A stretch of 28,107 bases of DNA. Origin: an uncultured Candidatus Planktophila sp. GTDB lineage: Bacteria > Actinomycetota > Actinomycetes > Nanopelagicales > Nanopelagicaceae. The number at the start of each line of letters is the position of its first letter. Position 1 is the stretch's first letter. The DNA is taken from positions 1 to 28,107 of the forward strand of contig CALEZA010000019.1 in assembly GCA_937927965.1 (NCBI GenBank). The letters run 5' to 3'. Under the pieces are notes generated by a model, which searched no databases, had not been told where the DNA came from, and saw only the letters and a program-made list of their open reading frames with translations. Both the position numbers and the translations under genes were made by a program. Positions 1 to 7,671 of this stretch are shown here, in pieces.

Positions 1-285
1 CTGACAGCCCCAACATCAATTTCCTATCGCACCTCTGCAACATTGACCGCCACCCTTGGCGTTGCGGGAAGTGATGGGAAAGTCACCTTCTTCCAAAATG
101 GCAAGCGCATTCCTAATTGCATCAATCTGCAGAGTTCTAGCCTTGTGGCAACTTGTAATTGGCGACCATCTACTAGAGGCCAGGTCAAAATAACTGCGAC
201 TCTGACTCCCGCTTCATCTTCATTTACTTCATCTACTTCAAATCTACTCTCAAAAAATATTTTGAGCAGATCTGTAACTCGCTAG
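1..285 (+). CDS. C-terminal part of a secreted/surface repeat protein (5' end outside window)
   Basis: The frame is open from base 1 to the TAG at 283-285, so only the last 94 residues are visible and the start lies outside the window. The visible part is an Ig-like beta domain with a Gly-Lys-Val-x-Phe-Phe-x-Asn-Gly-Lys-Arg-Ile segment, a Cys, then Ala-Thr-Cys-Asn-Trp-Arg-Pro and a Thr/Ser-rich end closing with RSVTR. The same layout closes the two proteins at 5911-7671 and 7671-8873, so the three belong to one family of exported multi-domain proteins. It ends 8 bp from the convergent metallopeptidase-like gene. Function is unknown; a cell-surface or adhesion role is an inference from the Ig-like fold and from the relatives' signal peptides. 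Confidence 0.75.
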   Translation: MTAPTSISYRTSATLTATLGVAGSDGKVTFFQNGKRIPNCINLQSSSLVATCNWRPSTRGQVKITATLTPASSSFTSSTSNLLSKNILSRSVTR

Positions 286-293
286 AAAAACTC

Positions 294-1532
294 CTACTGA
301 AGAAACCTCTCACCCCAATATTTCAGATATGGGATGAGCTTTCGATAGAAACTGTTTACATCCAAGCCAAATGTGCTCTGGAAGTTTGCTCTCCAGTCAC
401 GAGATGTCTTAAAGCTGGTCATGAAAGAGGCAATCTTTTCTTGACCAAATGAGGCGGTGAGAGCTTCAAAGGCAAGGCCGCCAAGAATGTAGCAAGAGCT
501 AGCTCCACCTCCGCCTCCAGGAGTTTCTATAGCTTTATAGAGCTCAATGACTTTCTCTTCTGATCCTTCAGCCAAAATCTTGGGCAGAGTTCGAGCGTTC
601 TGCGCATTGCCTTTACTTCGATCATAGTTATATGTCTGGCCGATAAACATTCGAAGTCGCTCTTCACCCTTTGGATCTTGTGAAGAGTATCCAACCGCGT
701 TTCCGTAGAAGTGAGCCATTCCCTCTGTGATCCAACATGGTGAGTAATCTGGGATTGAGTTATTGGAATACTGAAAGAAGTGGGTGTATTCATGAGGACC
801 AGTCTGCAAATTACCCATTCCTTGACCTGTGGCCAAGCACTGAATATTTGTATATATGCCATTAGGTCGACCACCTAAAGCAAATCCGCAGCCATTCTGG
901 GTAATCATTAAAGTCATAGATTGATAGAGCATCGATTGAAGACTCTCAGAAACGGTTGCCTTCTCAGCCCACTCCGAATCTTTCTCGCTCACATAGATGA
1001 ATCGAACACGCTCTGGTTTGAAGTAGGGACTCCACAGCCCTGCTATCCGATCGATTCCAGCCTTCTCAGCTTTGACTCTCTCAGGATCAACACCTGGTGC
1101 GACGATGTAGGTGATATTGAGCTGAGATGAATCAAAGGAGATGATTTTTTCATTCACCTCTTTAAATGCCACCACTGGCACCCAGATCGGATCTAAATTA
1201 TCGAGAGAGATAGTTTGAGCAGGTCCTGTTGGGGTTGGTGTTGGAGTAGGTGTTGGAGTAGGTGTTGGAGTAGGTGTTGGAGTAGGTGTTGGAGTTGGGG
1301 AGGGTGAAGGTGTAGGCGCTGGAGTTGGTTTTGTAAGTACTACTCCTTTGTTCCAGATAAGTTTCTTCCCAGACTTAATGCAGGTATAGGTCTTATTTCC
1401 GCTGACTACTTTCTGCATGTGTACCTTGCACCCAGCACCCGCACTTATCTTCTGGGCTGAAAATGCTGTGGCAGGCAAAAGGGCAAGAACGAGAGATATT
1501 GATATCGTCCTTGCCCACTTGCTCTTGACCAT
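294..1532 (-). CDS. Secreted HExxH (gluzincin-like) peptidase-like protein with Pro-Thr linker
   Basis: This 412-residue protein has a signal peptide (residues 1-26, ending Ala-Phe-Ser-Ala). A small two-Cys module at about 30-65 ends in Lys-Leu-Ile-Trp-Asn-Lys-Gly, a type common in actinobacterial secreted proteins. A Pro-Thr/Ser linker (69-103) leads to a catalytic-like domain. His247-Glu248-x-x-His251 and Glu270 in Trp-Ile-Thr-Glu-Gly-Met-Ala-His match the zinc-binding HExxH plus downstream Glu layout of gluzincins. The Cys at 215, 232 and 266 may form disulfides. The linker is encoded by a 12-bp tandem repeat. The start is supported by a -10 box 6 nt upstream, suggesting a leaderless mRNA. 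Proteolytic activity is inferred from the motif only; the substrate is unknown. Confidence 0.7.
   Translation of the reverse strand: MVKSKWARTISISLVLALLPATAFSAQKISAGAGCKVHMQKVVSGNKTYTCIKSGKKLIWNKGVVLTKPTPAPTPSPSPTPTPTPTPTPTPTPTPTPTPTPTGPAQTISLDNLDPIWVPVVAFKEVNEKIISFDSSQLNITYIVAPGVDPERVKAEKAGIDRIAGLWSPYFKPERVRFIYVSEKDSEWAEKATVSESLQSMLYQSMTLMITQNGCGFALGGRPNGIYTNIQCLATGQGMGNLQTGPHEYTHFFQYSNNSIPDYSPCWITEGMAHFYGNAVGYSSQDPKGEERLRMFIGQTYNYDRSKGNAQNARTLPKILAEGSEEKVIELYKAIETPGGGGGASSCYILGGLAFEALTASFGQEKIASFMTSFKTSRDWRANFQSTFGLDVNSFYRKLIPYLKYWGERFLQ
1237..1296. repeat. 12-bp in-frame tandem repeat encoding a Thr-Pro linker
   Basis: Five head-to-tail units of ggtgttggagta are visible on the plus strand, four perfect and the last ending in t instead of a. 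They encode Thr-Pro-Thr-Pro on the minus strand. Slippage would change linker length by four residues without a frameshift. Confidence 0.9.
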
Positions 1533-1538
1533 TTCAAA

Positions 1539-1544
1539 AGGGTA
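1539..1544 (-). promoter_or_regulatory. -10 box of the metallopeptidase-like gene (leaderless)
   Basis: TACCCT on the minus strand is followed by exactly 6 nt and then the ATG at 1532. No Shine-Dalgarno sequence lies between them, so transcription should begin at or next to the start codon. Confidence 0.55.
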
Positions 1545-1590
1545 GTGAACTTTTCACCCTTTGTGGAGTATTTGAACGGTCACTTTCTTC

Positions 1591-2043
1591 TTAGAAAAGG
1601 TTAATTCCACCGAACTTAAAGCCAATAGCCTGGTTTTCGCTCTTATCGGCTGAGGCGTTGTGATCGTTGGTTACAAAGATGATGCATTTGGTGTGGATGC
1701 AGTCGCCATTCTTAAAGTACTTATCTACCTTGAGGGTTACTTTACTGGTGCCAGGTGTTGCACCCATCTTGATATCTGCTGGAACATTTGAGACCCAGAG
1801 TTTGGCATAGGCAGCTGGATTACATGCAGTTGGCTCTGTCTTTCCTTCTGGAATCCCCATGCACTGTGAGATGTAAATTCCGTTGTTCTTAGGAAGACCT
1901 GAGAGTCCAATAGTGACAAGACCGTTTTTGGTGGAAACCTTATTAGCGTTGAGTACGCGAACTTTTGTTACTGCCTCAGCAGGTGTTGCTGTTATAACAA
2001 GTGCGCTGGCAAATACAAGGGAGAGAATCTTCTTCATCGACAT
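1591..2043 (-). CDS. Small secreted protein, neocarzinostatin-like fold suspected
   Basis: This 150-residue protein has a clear signal peptide (about residues 1-24, ending Ala-Glu-Ala). The mature part has a Gly-Leu-Pro-x5-Gly-Ile-Tyr-Ile-Ser-Gln-Cys segment followed by further Cys residues (four in the mature chain). This resembles actinobacterial secreted proteins with a neocarzinostatin-like Ig beta sandwich, where a disulfide follows a Gly-x-Tyr-x-x-Gln-Cys strand. A family assignment needs a profile search. Two ATG codons are in frame (2043 and 2037). A TACCGT box at 2074-2079 and an AGGA about 10 nt upstream suggest a short leader rather than a leaderless mRNA. The role is unknown. Confidence 0.7.
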   Translation of the reverse strand: MSMKKILSLVFASALVITATPAEAVTKVRVLNANKVSTKNGLVTIGLSGLPKNNGIYISQCMGIPEGKTEPTACNPAAYAKLWVSNVPADIKMGATPGTSKVTLKVDKYFKNGDCIHTKCIIFVTNDHNASADKSENQAIGFKFGGINLF

Positions 2044-2073
2044 CTTCCATTCCTAGTTGGATTAATGTCCGAA

Positions 2074-2079
2074 ACGGTA
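2074..2079 (-). promoter_or_regulatory. Candidate -10 box of the small secreted protein
   Basis: TACCGT on the minus strand would start transcription about 24 nt before the ATG at 2043, leaving room for the AGGA seen near the start. Confidence 0.35.
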
Positions 2080-2097
2080 CCTGGGGGCTAGCGCACT

Positions 2098-2158
2098 CGC
2101 ATCTTGAATTCAAGTGAGATGCGACTCAGGCAGTAACGCCTGTCACAGTATCTGAGTC
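2098..2158. terminator. Two adjacent hairpins downstream of the DCC/DoxX pair (U-less terminator candidate)
   Basis: One hairpin has arms GACTCAG (2123-2129) and CTGAGTC (2152-2158), starting within the stop codon of the gene at 2158, with a nested CAGGC/GCCTG stem. The other has arms CGCATCT (2098-2104) and AGATGCG (2117-2123). Neither is followed by a T run, so if this is a terminator it is of the U-less type. Confidence 0.35.
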
Positions 2159-2511
2159 TAAAGTGAGCGCTCAATCACTCTGGTTGCAAGTTTGATCAGC
2201 CAGGTATTGCGATGGGATGCCACCCATTTATATCCATATCGTCCTAATGGACCAGATGCCTTGATTATGGATGCGATAAACCGATTGCCTCTCTTGCTCA
2301 AGAGAAATGCAATTGAATCTGCCCCTACATAGACCTTTCCTGAATGGACCACATGCAGCGCCTCTGAACATTGAGTGTAATTCAATCCAAAGGATGATAA
2401 ATCGGCATCTTGAAATGCAATTGCCTTTACTTCCAATTTCTTCTCAACCCATGCAAGAGTTGCTTTACAAAAGCGGCATTGTCCATCTGTGAGAACTACG
2501 ATCTCTGACAC
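2158..2511 (-). CDS. DCC family thiol-disulfide oxidoreductase-like protein (DUF393)
   Basis: This 117-residue protein has an N-terminal beta strand followed by Asp9-Gly-Gln-Cys12-Arg-Phe-Cys15, the signature of the DCC/DUF393 family (YuxK-like). A thioredoxin-like redox role through the CxxC pair is proposed for that family. The downstream Ala-x-His-Val-Val-x-Ser-Gly-x-Val-Tyr-x-Gly-Ala-Asp-Ser segment also fits. The start is GTG at 2511, sharing one base with the TAG of the upstream DoxX-like gene (TAGTG), which implies translational coupling. DCC and DoxX-type genes are often neighbours, which supports a joint membrane redox function. Substrates are unknown. Confidence 0.85.
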   Translation of the reverse strand: MSEIVVLTDGQCRFCKATLAWVEKKLEVKAIAFQDADLSSFGLNYTQCSEALHVVHSGKVYVGADSIAFLLSKRGNRFIASIIKASGPLGRYGYKWVASHRNTWLIKLATRVIERSL

Positions 2512-2915
2512 TACTTCTCCTCGCTAGAGAGAGCTCGAGCTAATTTCCATGCGATGTAGAGGAAGTAGAACTGGAATGGGAGTCGTGCATATGCAAAGAG
2601 GGGATCTGGCATCTGTCTATCGCTCCATTCAATTGCCATATTGATATTGGCGGGATAGACGGCGATGAAGAGTGCGAAAGCTCCAAGCGCGCCCCATAAG
2701 CGAAGAGATTTTCCAAAAAGATGCAAAGTGGGTTTAGATAAGAGAGCAAGACCTATAGCAATCTCTGCCACACCACTGAGATAGGTGTAGATACGAGGAT
2801 CTCCTGGAAGCGCACTTGGAACTATTGAATCAAGCGGTGCTGGAAAGAGGAAGTGGACGATACCTGCTCCTAAAAGGAGGTATCCCATAATGCGTGCACT
2901 CTTGTGAGTATCCAT
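2511..2915 (-). CDS. DoxX-like integral membrane protein
   Basis: This 134-residue protein has four predicted membrane helices, at about residues 8-25, 46-62, 70-88 and 110-128. An early Gly-x-x-His-Phe-Leu-Phe-Pro and a Tyr-Pro-Ala-Asn-x-x-Met-Ala segment are typical of the DoxX-like family. DoxX-like proteins are small membrane proteins linked to quinone or thiol redox reactions. The coupled DCC-family gene directly downstream supports a redox role. A TAACCA box lies 6 nt before the ATG, a weak version of the leaderless promoter seen elsewhere in the window. Confidence 0.8.
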   Translation of the reverse strand: MDTHKSARIMGYLLLGAGIVHFLFPAPLDSIVPSALPGDPRIYTYLSGVAEIAIGLALLSKPTLHLFGKSLRLWGALGAFALFIAVYPANINMAIEWSDRQMPDPLFAYARLPFQFYFLYIAWKLARALSSEEK

Positions 2916-2921
2916 GTCTAA

Positions 2922-2927
2922 TGGTTA
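2922..2927 (-). promoter_or_regulatory. Weak candidate -10 box of the DoxX-like gene
   Basis: TAACCA on the minus strand ends 6 nt before the ATG at 2915. The last base is A rather than T, so this is weaker than the other boxes. Confidence 0.3.
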
Positions 2928-2955
2928 CACGAGATCACGGCAATCGCCTCTCGTG
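2928..2955. repeat. Inverted repeat between pullulanase stop and DoxX-like promoter
   Basis: Arms CACGAGA (2928-2934) and TCTCGTG (2949-2955) pair perfectly, with an inner GGC/GCC pair. It begins 8 nt after the pullulanase stop and touches the candidate promoter of the next gene. No T run follows, so it could be a U-less terminator or an operator. Confidence 0.4.
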
Positions 2956-2962
2956 AATGTGG

Positions 2963-5332
2963 CTACTGCCCCAAGACGATAGTAGATTGCCCAGCCACGC
3001 TCAGCTTTCCACCTGTAACAGATTGCAAGACCTTAGTTCCTGCCTTTGCTCCATTGATAAAGACAGACCACTTCTTTGAGTTTGGAAGGGTCATCTTCAC
3101 AGCACCTGGATTGGCATTGTGAATCACAACTATGGAAGAGAGTGAATCCTTCACTGCCTTTCCATTGAGTGAATATGCAATCACATTCTCAGGAGATGCC
3201 AGGAACTTGAGGTTGGACTTGACCTGATCTGCTGAACTCATGCGGAGAGCGGGATGAGCTGCGCGGAATGCAATGAGACCGCTGAAGTATGAGACGGTGG
3301 AACCATACTTTGCTTTAGTGGACCACTTCAGTGAGTTCACAGCATCGGATGACTTATAACTATTCTCATCTCCACCCTTAGAGCGCAAGAACTCTTGCCC
3401 TGCTTGGATAAATGGCACACCTTGTGAAAGCAGTGCAACCGAAGATGCAAATTGGCTCAGCTGCACAAGCGATGCTGGCGTTACACCTTTCACGCTTGCA
3501 GTAATTTTGTCTGCCAGCGTGAGGTTATCGTGTGATTCAACATAGTTGACTGCTTGCGCTGGAGAGGTAGTTGTCCACTGATTCAGAAATGATGGTGAAT
3601 AGGCGATATTGCCCACAATGCCCACCTTCACATCGGCTTCTGCCGCGCTCTTTCCTGTTGCCCATCCTGGATCTGAACCCTTGAATACTGAGCCTTTGAG
3701 GCCATCACGGATTTGATCATTAAAGTGAGCTACTCCATTGAGCTTGGAGATATTAATCTGATTGGCGCGCTTGGCATCTGCCAGTGTGCCCATATTCCAA
3801 CCTTCACCGATAACGATAATCGTTGGATCAATCTGCTTAAGAGAAGCGGTTACTTCGTTGATGGTCTCAATATCCATGAGGCCCATGAGATCGAATCGGA
3901 AACCATCGAGGTTATATTCACTTGCCCAATACTTAACTGAGTCAACGATGAACTTGCGAACCATAGGACGCTCTGTCGCAACATCATTGCCGCAGCCACT
4001 TCCATTGGTGAGAGATCCATTTTCGTCTGTGCGGAAGAAGTAGCCAGGGACAATGAGGTTCTGGCTAAATGAGCTTGCATCATAAACATGGTTATAAACA
4101 ACATCCATATTGACGCGAAGACCGAGTGAATGCATGGATGCAATCGCAGATTTAAGCTCTGTAATGCGGTTCTTAGGATCAGAAGGGTTAGTGCTATATG
4201 AACCTTCTGGCACATTGTAATTCATTGGGTCATAGCCCCAATTAAAAGTTGGAGCGGATTCATCGACTGAGGCATAGTCAAAGATTGGAAGAAGCTCCAC
4301 ATGCGTAACACCAAGAGCTTTAATCGCACTAATACCTGTTGCTACTGAACCACTCTTTGTATTGAGATCTGTAAAGGCTAAGTACTTTCCTTGATGCGCT
4401 TGTGGAATTCCGCTAGATGAATCCATGGAGAGATCTCGCACATGGAGCTCATAAATCACAGCATCTGTAGGATTTCCTGAAAATGCTGGCTTGCTCTTGC
4501 TCCACCCTGAAGGGTTGGTCTTTGCGAGATCGACAACTACTCCCCTGGCACCATTGATAGTTGTGGCTCTGACATAAGGATCTACAGCTTCATTTGTCTT
4601 ATCATCGAGAGTAACTCGATAGGTATAGATAAGGCCATCCCTATCGCCGCTGAGAGTAGTAACCCAAGTTCCATTCACATCTGACTTCATGGCGATCTCT
4701 GTTGCCTCAGCTTTGGTAGCCGTAGCTGATGGATAGGTAGCAAGCACCACGGAGATGGCAGTCGGAGCCCAAACTCTGAATTTGGTCTCGCTCTTTGTGT
4801 AGGTGTTTCCTAAATCATTTCCTGTGTAGGTGTACTTCTGAGCAAATTCTGGTGCGTCATAAACCTTTGCCAATTTATTTCCAGCTGGAACTGGGGCAGG
4901 TCCTGTTGGCTTCTCATAATGAATTGTGGGGTCTGCTTGGCGGAGCCAAATCTCGGTGACTCCATCTGCTCCAAACTTAGTGATGAAGCGATCATCTGGA
5001 ATATCTTTCGAGTTCCACTCGCCCTTGCGAACAATAATTCCCAAGTTATCGAATTTATCCATGCCAGTAATTTCAACTGTGGCAATCTTTCCGTACTCAT
5101 CTTCTGAAGTGAAGGCAACGCCAGCTTTATTCACATCGACATCTGTGCCTGTCTGCATATTCTTCCAAAGCCACAAATTCCAACTTGTGTAGTCGGCATC
5201 GCTGCGCTGATAGTGCACAGTGAGTTTGATGGTTGCTGGATTGGCAGCCGATGCAACTGATTGGAAGCCTGCCGTAAAGAGAATTGCAGCTGAGAGTAGA
5301 GCTAAGTACCTAGAAATCTGGCGTAGTTTCAT
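2963..5332 (-). CDS. pulA: Secreted type I pullulanase (GH13, CBM41 and CBM48 modules)
   Basis: This enzyme is expected to hydrolyse alpha-1,6 branches of pullulan, glycogen or starch outside the membrane. I place the start at the ATG at 5332 (789 residues); a longer frame opens at a TTG at 5356. The numbers here follow the 797-residue frame. A signal peptide ends near Ala-Ser-Ala-Ala (residue 38). A CBM41-like domain follows (about 41-150), then a CBM48-like domain (about 185-275), then the GH13 barrel. Key motifs are the type I pullulanase signature Asn-Trp-Gly-Tyr-Asp-Pro (372-377), Asp-Val-Val-Tyr-Asn-His (418-423), Gly-Phe-Arg-Phe-Asp489 (nucleophile), Gly-Glu518 (acid/base) and Val-Glu-Ser-His-Asp610-Asn. 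A C-terminal beta domain closes it. The -10 box TACTAT sits inside the rejected extension. Confidence 0.95.
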   Translation of the reverse strand: MKLRQISRYLALLSAAILFTAGFQSVASAANPATIKLTVHYQRSDADYTSWNLWLWKNMQTGTDVDVNKAGVAFTSEDEYGKIATVEITGMDKFDNLGIIVRKGEWNSKDIPDDRFITKFGADGVTEIWLRQADPTIHYEKPTGPAPVPAGNKLAKVYDAPEFAQKYTYTGNDLGNTYTKSETKFRVWAPTAISVVLATYPSATATKAEATEIAMKSDVNGTWVTTLSGDRDGLIYTYRVTLDDKTNEAVDPYVRATTINGARGVVVDLAKTNPSGWSKSKPAFSGNPTDAVIYELHVRDLSMDSSSGIPQAHQGKYLAFTDLNTKSGSVATGISAIKALGVTHVELLPIFDYASVDESAPTFNWGYDPMNYNVPEGSYSTNPSDPKNRITELKSAIASMHSLGLRVNMDVVYNHVYDASSFSQNLIVPGYFFRTDENGSLTNGSGCGNDVATERPMVRKFIVDSVKYWASEYNLDGFRFDLMGLMDIETINEVTASLKQIDPTIIVIGEGWNMGTLADAKRANQINISKLNGVAHFNDQIRDGLKGSVFKGSDPGWATGKSAAEADVKVGIVGNIAYSPSFLNQWTTTSPAQAVNYVESHDNLTLADKITASVKGVTPASLVQLSQFASSVALLSQGVPFIQAGQEFLRSKGGDENSYKSSDAVNSLKWSTKAKYGSTVSYFSGLIAFRAAHPALRMSSADQVKSNLKFLASPENVIAYSLNGKAVKDSLSSIVVIHNANPGAVKMTLPNSKKWSVFINGAKAGTKVLQSVTGGKLSVAGQSTIVLGQ

Positions 5333-5341
5333 GCTGGCAGG

Positions 5342-5347
5342 ATAGTA
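5342..5347 (-). promoter_or_regulatory. -10 box of the pullulanase gene
   Basis: TACTAT on the minus strand ends 9 nt before the ATG at 5332. It implies a start of transcription at or within a few bases of the start codon. Confidence 0.5.
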
Positions 5348-5392
5348 AGGCCGCAAGCCTTTTACTAGGACTGGCTTATTACGATTTAGAAA

Positions 5393-5866
5393 CTATCCGT
5401 TATATGCCTTCTCCATCACAGCAAGATCAATCTTCTTCATCTCCAACATCGCTTGGGTGGCTCGCTGAGCGCCTTCTGGGTCTGAACCTCCCAGATACTT
5501 GCCCATCTCTGGAGAAACAACTTGCCAAGAAATTCCAAACTTATCTTTGAGCCAACCGCATTGGCTCTCTTGCCCGCCATCTGCTGTGAGGATCTGCCAA
5601 TACTTATCAATCTCATTCTGATCGGCACATGGAATTTGAAAAGAGATTGCCTCACTATGAGGAAATTGAGGTCCGCCATTGAGAGCAATAAAGTTCTGCC
5701 CAAAGATTGTGAAGTTCACCAGTACCTCTGAGCCCTGCTCATTGCCTGGGGTTTCAGTGGGTGCGATCCAGTTATCTGCCACCGAGCTATTCGGGAAGAT
5801 GCTGGCATAGAAGGTGGCTGCTTCGCGGGCTTGGCCGTTAAACCATAGGCATGTGGTGAGTTCCAT
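5393..5866 (-). CDS. VOC/PhnB-like (3-dmu-9_3-mt superfamily) protein
   Basis: The predicted protein has 157 residues and begins Met-Glu-Leu-Thr-Thr-Cys-Leu-Trp-Phe-Asn-Gly. The pattern Gln-Ala-x-Glu-Ala-Ala-x-Phe-Tyr-x-x-Ile-Phe-Pro-Asn-Ser, a Phe-x-Ala-Leu-Asn-Gly-Gly segment, and Cys-Gly-Trp-Leu-Lys-Asp-Lys-Phe-Gly-Ile-Ser-Trp-Gln all match the PhnB-like branch of the vicinal oxygen chelate fold. These proteins are often annotated as 3-demethylubiquinone methyltransferase, but catalysis is rarely shown, so I leave the reaction open. A frame six residues longer opens at 5884, but the TACTCT box at 5873-5878 is exactly 6 nt upstream of the ATG at 5866 and decides for the shorter form. It is divergent from the gene at 5911. 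Confidence 0.85.
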   Translation of the reverse strand: MELTTCLWFNGQAREAATFYASIFPNSSVADNWIAPTETPGNEQGSEVLVNFTIFGQNFIALNGGPQFPHSEAISFQIPCADQNEIDKYWQILTADGGQESQCGWLKDKFGISWQVVSPEMGKYLGGSDPEGAQRATQAMLEMKKIDLAVMEKAYNG

Positions 5867-5872
5867 GCGGTG

Positions 5873-5878
5873 AGAGTA
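5873..5878 (-). promoter_or_regulatory. -10 box of the VOC-fold gene (leaderless)
   Basis: TACTCT on the minus strand is followed by CACCGC and then the ATG at 5866. Confidence 0.55.
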
Positions 5879-5897
5879 CTGCATTAGCCATATCCCC

Positions 5898-5903
5898 TAC
5901 GGT
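5898..5903 (+). promoter_or_regulatory. -10 box of the glycine-rich protein gene (leaderless)
   Basis: TACGGT is followed by 7 nt and then the ATG at 5911. It sits in a TATCCCCTACGGT context, very close to the TATCCCCTATGGT upstream of 11745. Confidence 0.5.
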
Positions 5904-5910
5904 CGCTAAA

Positions 5911-7671
5911 ATGGCCACCATGATGAGGCGGCAGAGTAAGCAGGCAGCAGCCGTTCTTGCTGCCTTTGCTCTTCACTTCTCTCTTGCTCCCGCCTTTGCA
6001 CTTTCAGGCTCCACCTTCACCAGCTCTTCCACGGTTTATGTTGTCAATACTTTCACAGCAGATGAGAACTGGACTGTTCCATATGGTGTGACATCTATCG
6101 ATGCACTCGCAGTCGGTGGTGGTGGTGGCGGTGGAACAGATGGTGGAGATGGTGGCGGTGGAGGTGAACTTCGCCAGACTACAAGTTACACAGTCGCTGC
6201 TGGAAATGTGATGGCTTCAACTATTGGTGGTGGAGGCTCGGGTGCAGTCTGGGGTGGAAGTGGATCCACCTCTGGTGGAATTACTTACCTCACGAAAGAC
6301 GGTGCAACTGTTCTCCAAGCAAATGGTGGAGCTGGAGGAAGTGGTTGGACATCCGCACAAAATCGCGCAGCAGGAGGAAGCGGTGGTTCTGGTGGAACAG
6401 GTTCTAATGGTGGTGCTGGTGGTCTCAATCGTTGGCAACAAACCGAAGGAATTGGTGGAGCTGGTGCAGATGGACCGACTTCCACAATAGCGACTGGCTC
6501 TGCAGTCAATTATGGCGGTGGCGGTGGTGGTGGTGCTTGCTATAGCCGAACATATGCAACAGTTTCTGGTGCTGCAGGTGGTGCAGGTGGCGGTGGTTCT
6601 GGTGCGGGACACACATACAATGTGGGATCTCCTGCTGGTACTGCAGGAACTGCAAACACAGGTGGTGGTGGTGGATCAGGTTCTGCGTGCGATGGTGGAT
6701 ATACAAGCGGTACTGACCAAAGAACTAGAGGTGGTGCAGGAGGAACTGGAGTAGTAGTTATTCGCTACATCCTCACAGCGCCATCTACTCCTGATCTTGA
6801 TACCGCATCAGATTTAGGCACAAGCAATTCAGATAACCTCACCAATGATTCAACTCCCACATTTACTGGCACAGCAATCGGTGGTACTTCCATCCAGATT
6901 CTTGTTGATGGTGTTGCTAGTGGAAATGCCTGCACAGCAAATACTTCAACTGGTGCATGGAGTTGCACGACCGCAACACTTACGGCAGGCACAAAAGCAA
7001 TCACCGTGCGCTCGAGCATCAACGGTGCAACTAAGGATTCTGCTTCATCCCTTTCTGTGACTTTGGATCTCACAGGACCGATCCTGACACCAAGTGCTGC
7101 AATCTCTAAGGCAGAGAACATCACCAGTATCGCTACCGTCTCCTGTAATGAGACATGTGTGCTCTCAATCACAGGTGGAGCAGACTCTGCATCAGTTACC
7201 TTTAATACTGGTACAGGGGCACTTGATTTCAAAGTGGCCCCTGACTATGAAGCTCCAGATGATGTGGGAGCCAATCGCACCTATGCCATCACAATTACTG
7301 CCACGGATCCATCGAGCAACACAACTGTGGTCAATTATGTGGTGACTATTACCAATGCAAATGAGGCTTCAGTCGTTGGAACTCCAACTTGGTCAGGAAA
7401 TATCTATAAGGGAGTCACTCTCTCGCTGAGTGTCAGCAGTAATGCACCAGGAAAAGTGCGATTCTTTATGGATGGCAAGAGGATCTCTAACTGCCTTGCA
7501 GTCACTACTACTGGCACTTATCCGAATTACTCAGCCACCTGTTCCTGGAAACCCGCCTCAGTCAATCGCCACACAGTAAGCGCATCTTTGACTCCATCGG
7601 ATATCTCGTTCTCTTCATCTAACTCCCCTACTGCATCTGTCTTCATCTTGAAGCGCACGACTAGTAGGTAA
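5911..7671 (+). CDS. Secreted glycine-rich, multi-Ig-like surface protein
   Basis: This 586-residue protein has a signal peptide ending Ala-Pro-Ala-Phe-Ala (residue 30). The segment Thr-Val-Pro-Tyr-Gly-Val-Thr-Ser-Ile-Asp leads into a glycine-rich domain (about 68-286) of the type found in bacterial surface proteins. A bacterial Ig-like domain follows (about 290-390, with Asn-Asp-Ser-Thr-Pro-Thr-Phe-Thr-Gly), then a cadherin-like domain (about 395-482), then a C-terminal Ig-like module (about 487-575) ending in Lys-Arg-Thr-Thr-Ser-Arg. No LPxTG motif or C-terminal membrane helix is present, so how it stays on the surface, if it does, is unclear. The stop overlaps the start of the next gene by one base (TAATG). 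A matrix or adhesion role is inferred from architecture only. Confidence 0.8.
   Translation: MATMMRRQSKQAAAVLAAFALHFSLAPAFALSGSTFTSSSTVYVVNTFTADENWTVPYGVTSIDALAVGGGGGGGTDGGDGGGGGELRQTTSYTVAAGNVMASTIGGGGSGAVWGGSGSTSGGITYLTKDGATVLQANGGAGGSGWTSAQNRAAGGSGGSGGTGSNGGAGGLNRWQQTEGIGGAGADGPTSTIATGSAVNYGGGGGGGACYSRTYATVSGAAGGAGGGGSGAGHTYNVGSPAGTAGTANTGGGGGSGSACDGGYTSGTDQRTRGGAGGTGVVVIRYILTAPSTPDLDTASDLGTSNSDNLTNDSTPTFTGTAIGGTSIQILVDGVASGNACTANTSTGAWSCTTATLTAGTKAITVRSSINGATKDSASSLSVTLDLTGPILTPSAAISKAENITSIATVSCNETCVLSITGGADSASVTFNTGTGALDFKVAPDYEAPDDVGANRTYAITITATDPSSNTTVVNYVVTITNANEASVVGTPTWSGNIYKGVTLSLSVSSNAPGKVRFFMDGKRISNCLAVTTTGTYPNYSATCSWKPASVNRHTVSASLTPSDISFSSSNSPTASVFILKRTTSR

Noticed and set aside
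249..266. AT-rich hairpin CTCAAAA-AATA-TTTTGAG as a terminator
   Set aside because: It lies inside the coding end of the first gene, is weak and AT-only in the inner stem, and no proper T run follows it for the opposing gene.
6217..6754. Several alternative-frame and antisense ORFs inside the glycine-rich gene
   Set aside because: They arise from the low-complexity Gly codon runs and have Cys/Thr/Ser, His or Val repeats with no family resemblance.
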